DNA of 13,202 nt from Clostridiales bacterium (GTDB taxonomy: Bacteria > Bacillota > Clostridia > Oscillospirales > Acutalibacteraceae): contig JAHZIE010000017.1 of the NCBI GenBank assembly GCA_019419895.1, forward strand, positions 28,817 through 42,018, given 5' to 3'. A program made the translations under genes and the position numbers. The notes beneath the pieces are model-generated. The model did not search any database. It was not told the DNA's origin and worked only from the letters and a program-made list of their open reading frames with translations. This document shows positions 6,680-13,202 of the stretch, in pieces (position 1 is the first letter of the stretch; each line of letters starts with the position of its first letter).

Positions 6680-6731
6680 TCTAAAGAAAGCCCCTCCGCC
6701 AACGGAAAAAAACCGTGTCGCAGATAGGGCT
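6680..6731 (-). terminator. Terminator of the aminotransferase gene
   Basis: In the minus-strand RNA, AGCCC (6731-6727) pairs with GGGCT (6693-6689), TCTGC (6724-6720) with GCGGA (6697-6693 region, one G-U pair), and ACGG with CCGT around a loop of seven U. A U-rich tail (TTTCTTT, about 6688-6682) follows. The heptamer of U in the loop is unusual. The pairings are interrupted by short bulges, so the exact fold is uncertain. Confidence 0.65.
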
Positions 6732-6759
6732 AAAAATGTTTATTTTTAATCAGGCGTAA

Positions 6760-8025
6760 TCAGGCCAAAAGCTTTTCCACAGATGCCAGCTTGACACACA
6801 GACAGAAAAGCTCCATCGCCAGTTTCAATTCCTCAATTGGTGGGAAGGTAGGAGCGATTCGAATATTGGTATCCCTGGGATCTTTTCCATAGGGATAGGT
6901 CGCCCCCGCCGAAGTCAGCACAACCCCAGCGTCTTTGCATAGGGACACCACCCTTTTGGCGCAGCCTTCCATGGTATCCACACTAATAAAATACCCGCCG
7001 TTGGGTCTTGTCCATGATAATATTCCCGTATCGGCCAGCTCCTTGTCCAGCATGTCGAGCACTGTCAGGAACTTGGGCCAAATGATGGCACGGTGCTTCT
7101 TCATCTGTTCATAAATTCCCTCTACATTATGGAAATAGTTTACATGGCGAAGCTCATTCATTTTATCCGGGCCAATGGTCTGGGCGGCAATCCTCTTTTT
7201 GTCCCACTCCAAATTGTGTGAGGAGGCGGCCATAGCCGCGACTCCCGCGCCAGGAAAGCTGATTTTCGAGGTGGAAACGAACATTATGGGCAGATCCTCT
7301 GTTCCTGCCTTCACGCACTCCTCAAAAAGATTGAGAAGCTTGTCAGGCGTATCGCTCAAATCGTGGACGCAATAGGCGTTATCCCAGAAAATACGAAAAT
7401 CCCCCGCCGCCGGCTTCAAGCGGGCAAACCTTCTGACAGTTTCATCCGAATAGGTGATCCCCTGGGGATTTGAATATTTGGGCACACACCAAATCCCCTT
7501 AATTTTTTCATCGGAGGAAACCAGCTTTTCCACCATATCCATATCAGGCCCCGTTTCTGTCATGGGCACTGTGATCAATTCAATTCCAAAATATTCGGTC
7601 ACGGCAAAGTGCCTGTCATATCCAGGTGATGGACATAAAAACTTAACTCCGCCCTGGAGCATCCAGGGCTTTCCCCCACAGATGCCATGGGTCATAGCGG
7701 AAGAAATTTTGTCAAACATCATATTCAGGCTGGAATTGCCGCCAAGCACCACATTCTCAACCGGAACTTCAAGGATATCCGCAAAAATACGCCTCATATC
7801 CTCAATGCCTTCCAGTCCGCCGTAATTCCGACAATCCAAGCCTTTTTCCGTTTTATATTCCATGCACTTGAGCATGTCATTGGAAAGATCCAGCTGGTTC
7901 GCTCCCGGCTTTCCCCTTGACATGTCCAGTTTCAGATTTTTCTCCTGAAACGCCTTATAGCTGGCCGTTAACTCCCGATAAAGGTCTTCAAGCTCAGCCC
8001 TATCCATCAAATCATACCGTGCCAT
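6760..8025 (-). CDS. PLP-dependent aminotransferase, MocR-like/aspartate type (PF12897-like)
   Basis: This 421-residue fold-type I aminotransferase shows the marks of the alanine/aspartate aminotransferase branch related to MocR C-terminal domains: NLKLDMSRGKPG (30-41), the phosphate-contacting GGNSSLNMMFD (95-105), YSNPQG (184-189), FWDNAYCVHDL (213-223) with Asp215 contacting the pyridine nitrogen, STSKISFPGAG (251-261) with Lys254 as Schiff-base lysine, and NIRIAPTFP (387-395) with Arg389 for the substrate carboxylate. It probably moves amino groups between an amino acid such as aspartate and 2-oxoglutarate in the cytoplasm; the exact substrate cannot be read from the sequence. The ATG at 8025 has AAGGGGG six bases upstream. 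It forms its own transcription unit, with a promoter at 8073-8101 and a terminator at 6680-6731. No key residue is missing. Confidence 0.92.
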   Translation of the reverse strand: MARYDLMDRAELEDLYRELTASYKAFQEKNLKLDMSRGKPGANQLDLSNDMLKCMEYKTEKGLDCRNYGGLEGIEDMRRIFADILEVPVENVVLGGNSSLNMMFDKISSAMTHGICGGKPWMLQGGVKFLCPSPGYDRHFAVTEYFGIELITVPMTETGPDMDMVEKLVSSDEKIKGIWCVPKYSNPQGITYSDETVRRFARLKPAAGDFRIFWDNAYCVHDLSDTPDKLLNLFEECVKAGTEDLPIMFVSTSKISFPGAGVAAMAASSHNLEWDKKRIAAQTIGPDKMNELRHVNYFHNVEGIYEQMKKHRAIIWPKFLTVLDMLDKELADTGILSWTRPNGGYFISVDTMEGCAKRVVSLCKDAGVVLTSAGATYPYGKDPRDTNIRIAPTFPPIEELKLAMELFCLCVKLASVEKLLA

Positions 8026-8072
8026 GCGTATCCCCCTTGCATCAGCTGCATTTTTTCTTTATTACTTTCCTT

Positions 8073-8101
8073 ATTTTAATAGATATCAGCCTTTTTTGCA
8101 A
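8073..8101 (-). promoter_or_regulatory. Sigma-A promoter of the aminotransferase gene
   Basis: On the minus strand TTGCAA (8101-8096) is spaced 17 bases from TAAAAT (8078-8073). Transcription would start near 8066, giving a leader of about 40 nt that ends in the AAGGGGG ribosome site. A second TTGCAA lies about 21 bases further upstream in the same orientation. Confidence 0.75.
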
Positions 8102-8349
8102 GTTTTATTTATAATTCTTGCAAACGCTGAGTTTTGCTGTAGGAAGAGATCCTTTTTTCGTTTATTATAACGAAGGATATTCCACCCTTTTTCCTGGATA
8201 CGCCCAGAAACTTTTGATAACATGCAAGCATCATCCTCCGCGGCTTTCAGCTGTTCTTTGTCATTTTTTTAAGGCAGATAGTCTAATGACGTATTCTTTC
8301 CCTTCATAATCTAATTTTCATCAAAGAACGAACGACGCGTAAAAATTTT

Positions 8350-8399
8350 TCCCTTCAAAACAAAAGCCCTCTCATGGCACATATTCCACAAGAGGGCTT
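8350..8399 (-). terminator. Terminator of the glycogen operon after glgA
   Basis: A perfect 9-bp stem (AAGCCCTCT at 8364-8372 with AGAGGGCTT at 8391-8399) encloses an 18-base loop. On the minus strand it is followed by TTTTGTTTTG, a good U-rich tail. It lies about 25 bases after the glgA stop codon. Confidence 0.88.
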
Positions 8400-8423
8400 C
8401 TATATTCCGGGTTTCTTTCCCCG

Positions 8424-9863
8424 TTATTCTTTCTCCGCCTTTCCTTTTATCAGGCCGCGGTATAAGGCGATATACTCATTGGCTGAACGGCCCCAGCTGT
8501 TGTCGCAGGTCATTGCCCGCTCAATGAGTCCAGCCCATTTTTCTTTGTCCTCATAGGCTTCTCTGGCCCTGAGCATGGCGTAATACATATCGTCCGCGTT
8601 GTAAGTCTGGAAAGTAAATCCATTGCCCCGGCCGTCCCCGCAGTCAGAAATAGAATCCTTCAGTCCTCCAGTTTCCCTGACAATGGGGACCGCGCCGTAT
8701 CGCAGGGCGATCATCTGGGAAAGCCCGCAGGGTTCGCTCTTGGAGGGCATGAGGAAAATATCGGAACCTGCGTAAATTTTCCGCGACAGCTCCGGGACAA
8801 ATCCCACACAACAACTGAACCGGCCTGGATACCTCTCCTGCGCGTCCTTAAAGAAATCCTCATACTCCCATCCGCCGGAACCAAGGACGACAAACTGGGC
8901 GTCCGTCTCATTCATAAACCGGTCCACCACATTCTTCACCAGATCGAGCCCTTTGTGCTCTACCAGCCTTGTAACCATGCTGTACATAGGCACATTGAGA
9001 TTCTGCTCTAATCCCAGGCGTTCCTGCAACTTTCTTTTGTTGACAGATTTTTTTCTCCAATTTGCCACCGTATAGTTCTCATAAATATCCTTATCAGTTT
9101 CAGGATTATAGGACGCGGTATCGATCCCATTCAAAATCCCCGACAGCTTCCAGGCTCTCTCCCTCAGGATGGGATCTAATCCATAGGAAAACCAAGGATC
9201 CATAATCTCTTTGGCGTAGGTCGGGCTGACCGTTGTGACCCAGTTGGCGCTCTCAATCCCGCCCTTCATCAAATTGACCGTGCCACTGTATTCCAGAAGG
9301 CTCGCGTCTGAGTAGGGAATTCCCAGAACATCCTCAAGAATTTCCATTCCATATTTTCCCTGATATTGTATATTATGAATAGTAAAGACAGTCTTTATCC
9401 CCTGATACCACTCCTCTTTTCCATAAAAGAGGCTGTAATACACAGGTACCAAAGCCGCCTGCCAGTCGTTGGCATGGATGATATCGGGCCTGAAATCAAT
9501 CATCGGCAGCATTTCCAAGACAGCTCTGGAAAAAAAAGCGAATCTTTCCGCGTCGTCATAATGCCCGTACATACCGCGGCGTTTAAAATAATACTGGTTA
9601 TCTAAAAGATAATAAATCACCCCGTTATATTTTGCCTCAAAAATACCGCAGTACTGTCTTCTCCACGCCACAGGAACAGAGATGCTCCCCACAAACTGCA
9701 TAATATCCTTTAATTCCTGGGGAATTTCATCATAGAGAGGCATCGCGACACGGCATCCAATCAGCCTTTGACGCAGGGCCTTGGGAAGGGAGCCCGCCAC
9801 ATCAGCCAATCCGCCTGAAGCCGCGAAGGGAAGCGCCTCGCTTGCAACGTATAATACTTTCAT
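8424..9863 (-). CDS. glgA: Glycogen synthase GlgA (ADP-glucose type)
   Basis: This 479-residue GT5 glycosyltransferase with the two-domain GT-B fold transfers glucose from ADP-glucose to the non-reducing end of an alpha-1,4-glucan. Recognisable stretches are MKVLYVASEALPF (1-13), GGLADVAGSLPKAL (17-30), HANDWQAALVP (130-140), TIHNIQYQGKYG (161-172), ILNGID (243-248), TRLVEHKGLDL (298-308) with the expected Arg and Lys, and SEPCGLSQMIALRYG (376-390) with the conserved catalytic-site Glu377. The N-terminal KTGG or KSGG substrate-binding motif reads AASGG (14-18), so the usual lysine is alanine. I start at the ATG at 9863 because AAGGAGG lies eight bases upstream; an in-frame TTG at 9902 overlapping the glgD stop has no such site. 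It is the last gene of the glgB-glgC-glgD-glgA operon, 35 bases after glgD. Confidence 0.96.
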   Translation of the reverse strand: MKVLYVASEALPFAASGGLADVAGSLPKALRQRLIGCRVAMPLYDEIPQELKDIMQFVGSISVPVAWRRQYCGIFEAKYNGVIYYLLDNQYYFKRRGMYGHYDDAERFAFFSRAVLEMLPMIDFRPDIIHANDWQAALVPVYYSLFYGKEEWYQGIKTVFTIHNIQYQGKYGMEILEDVLGIPYSDASLLEYSGTVNLMKGGIESANWVTTVSPTYAKEIMDPWFSYGLDPILRERAWKLSGILNGIDTASYNPETDKDIYENYTVANWRKKSVNKRKLQERLGLEQNLNVPMYSMVTRLVEHKGLDLVKNVVDRFMNETDAQFVVLGSGGWEYEDFFKDAQERYPGRFSCCVGFVPELSRKIYAGSDIFLMPSKSEPCGLSQMIALRYGAVPIVRETGGLKDSISDCGDGRGNGFTFQTYNADDMYYAMLRAREAYEDKEKWAGLIERAMTCDNSWGRSANEYIALYRGLIKGKAEKE

Positions 9864-9898
9864 ATCTGCATCCTCCTTATCTGCTACTTTATAGACGG

Positions 9899-11011
9899 TC
9901 AAACCTTACTGCCCTTGCGGATAAACACGGGATAAGAGTCAAAGCCCATCAATACCCTTTCCGAATGAATGCTCACATTTTTATCCATAATCACATAATT
10001 CAGATTGCTTCCCGCCCCAACCTCGCTGGACTGCATAATCACGGAATTGGAAACCTTCGCCCCTTTCCCGATATGGACGCCGCGGAAGAGAACGCAGTTT
10101 TCCACCTGCCCCTCTATAACGCATCCATCGGCAACAAGGGAATTTCTCACATCAGCACCCAGGCCATAGCGCGCCGGCATATCGTCCTTTACTTTTGTAT
10201 AAATGGGCCGCATGGGATCAAACAGTGTCTGCCTGATCTCTCCATGGAGAAGCTCCATATTCAGCCTGAAATAATCTCCCATGCATCCCACAACGCCGCA
10301 ATAGCCGTCGATCACATAACACATCATTTTGGCAATACCCACACCAGCCTGAAGGATATCCCTCTCAAAACTTTTCAGATTACGGGATTCCGCATAGGAT
10401 ATCAGCTGAAGCAGGTACTCTCTTTTCATCACATACATATTCAGGCCGTAGCAGCATTCTCCTTCCGGCCGGGAGGAAACCATAATTTCAGAAACCTGTC
10501 CCTCCTGGGTGCGGGTAATCAGAACAGCGCTTTCCTTCTGCGTATAAGCCCCCCGCTTGCATACAATGGTAATATCCGCCTTTTTGTCGATATGGTAATC
10601 CACAATATCCTGCACGTCAAGATTGCAGATAACATCACAATCACTGATAAAGACATATTCCTCATTGGACGCTTCCAAAAAGCTGCGGATGCCGGAAAAC
10701 GCCTGGATCCGTCCCTCATATATTCCCGTGCCGCTGCCATAGGGAGGAAGGATAATCAGCCCTTCTCTTTTTCTGGAAAGATCCCAGTCTTTTCCCGAAC
10801 CAACATGATCCATCAGGGAACGGTAATTGCTCTTGGTTATCACGCCTACCTTGGTGACACCCGAATTTGACATATTGGACAAGGGAAAATCAATCAGGCG
10901 GTAACGCCCCCCAAAGGGAACCGAGCCCATGGTTCTTCCCTCCGTCAGCTCCCGTATCGACTCATCATGCATATTGGAAAAGATAATCCCTAAAACATTA
11001 TTGCCCCGCAT
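9899..11011 (-). CDS. glgD: GlgD, regulatory paralogue of glucose-1-phosphate adenylyltransferase
   Basis: The 370-residue protein is a clear GlgC paralogue: VPFGGRYRLIDFPLSNMSNSG (31-51) and SDCDVICNLDV (123-133) match the nucleotidyltransferase core, and a left-handed beta-helix follows near the C-terminus. The nucleotide-binding loop at the N-terminus (AGGxGxRL in GlgC) is replaced by IIFSNMHDESIRELT, which marks it as GlgD. In Firmicutes GlgD forms a hetero-oligomer with GlgC and raises its activity while being poorly active or inactive itself. The start is the ATG at 11011, with GGAGGTGA seven bases upstream lying inside the end of glgC. The in-frame open extension to 11113 is the glgC coding region in another frame. 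Only two bases separate the glgC stop from this ATG, which suggests coupled translation and matched amounts of the two subunits. Confidence 0.93.
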   Translation of the reverse strand: MRGNNVLGIIFSNMHDESIRELTEGRTMGSVPFGGRYRLIDFPLSNMSNSGVTKVGVITKSNYRSLMDHVGSGKDWDLSRKREGLIILPPYGSGTGIYEGRIQAFSGIRSFLEASNEEYVFISDCDVICNLDVQDIVDYHIDKKADITIVCKRGAYTQKESAVLITRTQEGQVSEIMVSSRPEGECCYGLNMYVMKREYLLQLISYAESRNLKSFERDILQAGVGIAKMMCYVIDGYCGVVGCMGDYFRLNMELLHGEIRQTLFDPMRPIYTKVKDDMPARYGLGADVRNSLVADGCVIEGQVENCVLFRGVHIGKGAKVSNSVIMQSSEVGAGSNLNYVIMDKNVSIHSERVLMGFDSYPVFIRKGSKV

Positions 11012-11013
11012 CG

Positions 11014-12228
11014 TTATTTCACCTCCGCGATGTCCGCTTCTACCATTGCTTTCGCTTTCACTCTGGCGCCCTTTCCAACGGTAATCCCGTCTCCAATCAC
11101 GGCAATGCCCCATTTTTCCCTGTCGAGAGCCTCTTCCGGCCTTTCACCGACCACCGCGTTTTTCCCGACGACGGCATTTTCCGCCACAATGGCATACTGT
11201 ACAATGGCACCCTCTTCAATCACCGCCCCCGGCATGATAATGGAGTCGTTAACAACCGCGCCCTCCTTCACCGTAACACCCGAAAACAGAACGCTGAAAT
11301 CCACATTTCCATAAATATTGCAGCCTTCCGCCACAAGGGAATTCTGCACCAGTGCCTTTTCAGAAATATAATGAGGCGGCATCACCGGATTTCTCGTATA
11401 AATTTTCCAGGACGGATCGGATAGATCCAGTTCCGTATTAGGGTTGAGCAGATCCATATTGGATTCCCAAAGGCTGTCGATAGTTCCCACATCCTTCCAG
11501 TACCCCTCAAATTGATAGGCAAACAGTCTTTCTCCCGCTTCCAGCATAGCGGGCAGGACGTCCTTTCCAAAATCATTGGAGGAATTTGGATTGGCCTCGT
11601 CCCTTTCCAAATAAATTCTCAGCTTTTCCCAGTCAAAAACATAAATTCCCATAGAAGCCTGATTACTTTTGGGTACTTTCGGCTTCTCATCAAACTCATA
11701 AATGGAATTATCGGGACGGGTATTCAAAATACCATAGCGGGAGGCATCTTCCATAGGAACCTCCATCACCGCGATGGTACAGGCCGCCTGGTTCGCCTCG
11801 TGAAAGGCGATCATTTTGGAATAATCCATCTTATAAATATGATCTCCGGAAAGAACCACCACATGATCCGGGTTATACCGCTCAATAAACTGAATATTCT
11901 GATAAATGGCATTAGCCGTTCCCTTATACCAGTCGGCGCCCTTGCTCCGCTGATAGGGAGGAAGCACATGAACTCCTCCATGCATGCTGTCCAAATCCCA
12001 TGGCTGCCCGTTTCCAATATAATCGTTGAGTACCAGCGGCTGATATTGAGTCAGCACTCCAACTGTATCAATTCCCGAATTGACGCAGTTGGACAGCGGA
12101 AAATCAATAATGCGGTATTTTCCCCCGTAAGCCACAGCGGGCTTGGCCGTCTTTTTCGTCAGCACCCCCAGGCGGCTCCCCTGTCCTCCTGCCAGCAGCA
12201 TGGCAATGGTTTCCTGTTTGGGATACAT
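11014..12228 (-). CDS. glgC: Glucose-1-phosphate adenylyltransferase GlgC (ADP-glucose pyrophosphorylase)
   Basis: The 404-residue enzyme makes ADP-glucose from ATP and glucose-1-phosphate, the committed step of bacterial glycogen synthesis. Key motifs are intact: AGGQGSRL (13-20), AKPAVAYGGKYRIIDFPLSN (28-47), PWDLDSMHGGVHVLPPY (76-92), SGDHIYKMDY (127-136) with catalytic Asp129, FDEKPK (179-184), SMGIYVF (192-198) and EGYWKDVGTIDSLWESNMDLL (241-261). A C-terminal left-handed beta-helix follows, with hexad repeats such as VVGKNAVVGERP. The ATG at 12228 has AAGGAGG eight bases upstream. It sits 46 bases after glgB and two bases before glgD. No promoter is seen in the glgB-glgC gap, so it is probably transcribed from upstream of glgB, outside the window. 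Length and motifs are normal. Confidence 0.97.
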   Translation of the reverse strand: MYPKQETIAMLLAGGQGSRLGVLTKKTAKPAVAYGGKYRIIDFPLSNCVNSGIDTVGVLTQYQPLVLNDYIGNGQPWDLDSMHGGVHVLPPYQRSKGADWYKGTANAIYQNIQFIERYNPDHVVVLSGDHIYKMDYSKMIAFHEANQAACTIAVMEVPMEDASRYGILNTRPDNSIYEFDEKPKVPKSNQASMGIYVFDWEKLRIYLERDEANPNSSNDFGKDVLPAMLEAGERLFAYQFEGYWKDVGTIDSLWESNMDLLNPNTELDLSDPSWKIYTRNPVMPPHYISEKALVQNSLVAEGCNIYGNVDFSVLFSGVTVKEGAVVNDSIIMPGAVIEEGAIVQYAIVAENAVVGKNAVVGERPEEALDREKWGIAVIGDGITVGKGARVKAKAMVEADIAEVK

Positions 12229-12274
12229 AGGTCATTCCTCCTTGATGTTAATTCCTGGCATTTATCCAAAAATT

Positions 12275-13202
12275 TTAATTTCTTATTCTTCCTTCCTGAT
12301 TTCTCTGCCCTTCCTCCCACTCCCGGAATTCAAAAAAAGTTACGGACATGGGCGGCAGGAAAACCGCAATACTCTGCAAACAGCCATGCATGGGAATTTC
12401 TTCGCTTTTTATCTGACAACACATTCTATTCGGCGTTCCATCTCCGCCATAAATGGAAGACGCCGAACAAAAAACAGCCTGATAGCTCCCCCTTTTTGGG
12501 GCGCCAATACGGTAACTCTCCCTAACGGCATGCTGAAAATTGCATATAATCAATAAAAATCCCCCTTCGTCCCCCCAACGGCAAAATGCGTAGACACTTT
12601 GACTCCTGTCGTCGCAGGCTACCCAGGAAAAACCGTCTTCACTACTGTCCCGCTGCCACAGGGCGGGCTGGGTCAAGTAATAATGGTTCAGGTCTCTGGA
12701 AAATTCCAGCATCTCCCTTCTTTCAGCCTGTTCACAGCTTTCCCATTCAAGGGTACCGGCAAAATTCCATTCCCCTTCCTGAGCGAATTCGTTACCCATA
12801 AAGGTCAGCTTTTTCCCCGGATAAGCGATTTGGTAGGCAAGAAGGGCGCGCACCTCCAAAAGTTTTTCCTTCTGGTTTTTTCCCGGCATCTTTCCAAACA
12901 AAGAGCCCTTGCCGTAAACTACCTCGTCATGAGAAAGAGGGAGAAGAAAATTTTCCTGAAAGGCATAGGATATGGTCCATGGAAGGATATCGTGTCCGTT
13001 TTTCTTTCCTTCTTCAGAAAGGGACCAATAACGCAGGGTATCGTTCATCCAGCCCATATTCCACTTACAGGAAAATCCCCATCCGCTTTCCCGCGGATTT
13101 CCGGTTATCCTTTTCTTCATGGAGGAATCCTCCGCAATCAGGATCGACCAAGGGAATACCGACCGAACCATTTGCGCGAGCCTCCGCAAAAAAAGAGCCG
13201 CT
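12275..13202 (-). CDS. glgB: 1,4-alpha-glucan branching enzyme GlgB (partial, C-terminal part)
   Basis: The frame is open to the right edge of the window, so the 5' part is missing; codons read from 13201 leftward as AALFLRRLAQM and so on. What remains is the end of the GH13 catalytic barrel and the C-terminal all-beta domain. ILIAEDSS carries the general acid/base glutamate (codon at about 13130-13132), KWNMGWMNDTLRYW is typical of GlgB, and PLSHDEVVYGKGSL includes the transition-state Asp of the SHDE motif. KKLTFMGNEFAQ and EWNFAGTLEWE follow. The nucleophile Asp lies upstream, outside the window. GlgB cuts alpha-1,4 chains and rejoins them as alpha-1,6 branches. The stretch after the acid/base glutamate (SSMKKRITG) differs from the common ESTAWP sequence. 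The visible segment shows no frameshift or internal stop. Confidence 0.95.
   Translation of the reverse strand, partial: AALFLRRLAQMVRSVFPWSILIAEDSSMKKRITGNPRESGWGFSCKWNMGWMNDTLRYWSLSEEGKKNGHDILPWTISYAFQENFLLPLSHDEVVYGKGSLFGKMPGKNQKEKLLEVRALLAYQIAYPGKKLTFMGNEFAQEGEWNFAGTLEWESCEQAERREMLEFSRDLNHYYLTQPALWQRDSSEDGFSWVACDDRSQSVYAFCRWGDEGGFLLIICNFQHAVRESYRIGAPKRGSYQAVFCSASSIYGGDGTPNRMCCQIKSEEIPMHGCLQSIAVFLPPMSVTFFEFREWEEGQRNQEGRIRN

Larger units (their letters stand above)
6380..6759 (-). other. Intergenic region between the aminotransferase gene and secD
   Basis: This 380-base gap holds, in minus-strand order, the aminotransferase terminator (6689-6731), an AT-rich stretch with no feature I can support (about 6535-6680), the secD promoter (6506-6534), and the secD leader with a nested hairpin (6437-6472). 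A 30-codon frame inside the leader (6383-6475) ends three bases before the secD start; it has a poor ribosome site. Confidence 0.7.
8026..8423 (-). other. Intergenic region between glgA and the aminotransferase gene
   Basis: This 398-base gap contains the glgA terminator (8364-8399) and the aminotransferase promoter (8073-8101). Between them (about 8102-8345) I can support no gene. An imperfect inverted repeat at 8150-8180 (ATCCTT, four extra T, CGTT, then AACGAAGGAT) is present but its role is unclear. A 45-codon basic reading frame at 8086-8223 (minus) was considered and not accepted. Confidence 0.65.

Noticed and set aside
8086..8223. A 45-codon basic reading frame on the minus strand with GGAGG eleven bases before its ATG
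   Set aside because: The ribosome site spacing is long, the frame ends inside the aminotransferase promoter, the composition is just Lys/Asn-rich as expected from AT-rich noncoding DNA, and no family is recognisable.
9842..10870. A 342-codon open frame on the plus strand opposite glgD
   Set aside because: It is the antisense shadow of glgD and the start of glgA, whose protein motifs are unmistakable; it has no ribosome site and no recognisable domain.
11512..12525. A 337-codon open frame on the plus strand opposite glgC and glgB
   Set aside because: It is an antisense shadow across two genes with clear catalytic motifs; composition and lack of a start signal argue against coding.
1..13202. 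A search for a defence system, mobile element, CRISPR array or biosynthetic cluster
   Set aside because: No transposase, integrase, toxin-antitoxin pair, repeat array, reverse transcriptase, nuclease module or phage protein is visible; all large genes belong to well-known housekeeping families.

Overview
The window looks like chromosomal core sequence from a Clostridia-class Firmicute, probably Lachnospiraceae-like. The grounds are the GlgC/GlgD pair, separate secD and secF genes, an M16 YfmF-type gene, strong AAGGAGG-type ribosome binding sites and near-consensus sigma-A promoters. This placement is inferred from gene content and protein style, not from a database search. I saw no rRNA, tRNA, CRISPR array, insertion sequence or phage gene.

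Layout, left to right. Positions 1-447 (minus) hold the N-terminal part of a catalytically inert M16 peptidase homologue (YfmF type). A 587-base gap follows, with two back-to-back promoters, a perfect 10-bp palindrome and a structured leader. Next on the plus strand come yifB (a Mg-chelatase-like AAA+ ATPase), a GNAT acetyltransferase whose natural stop codon seems to have been lost by a one-base deletion, and a small Dabb-domain protein. A strong bidirectional terminator at 3931-3965 separates these from the minus-strand genes, which fill the rest of the window.

The minus-strand genes form three transcription units. (i) secD-secF are translationally coupled and driven by a TTGACT-17-TATAAT promoter with a hairpin-bearing leader of about 120 nt. 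(ii) A single PLP-dependent aminotransferase of the MocR-like/aspartate type has its own TTGCAA-17-TAAAAT promoter and a terminator. (iii) A glycogen operon runs in the order glgB (cut by the window end), glgC, glgD, glgA, with close spacing, a strong Shine-Dalgarno before glgC, glgD and glgA, and a terminator after glgA.

The glycogen genes form one pathway. GlgC, with its degenerate partner GlgD, makes ADP-glucose; GlgA extends alpha-1,4 chains; GlgB adds alpha-1,6 branches. SecD/SecF assist late steps of Sec-dependent export at the membrane.

This is mostly housekeeping sequence and I did not find a convincing new multi-gene system. The points most worth a second look are the palindrome-operator and structured leader upstream of yfmF, the lost stop of the GNAT gene, the structured leaders of secD and the Dabb gene, and the replaced substrate-binding lysine motif in GlgA.
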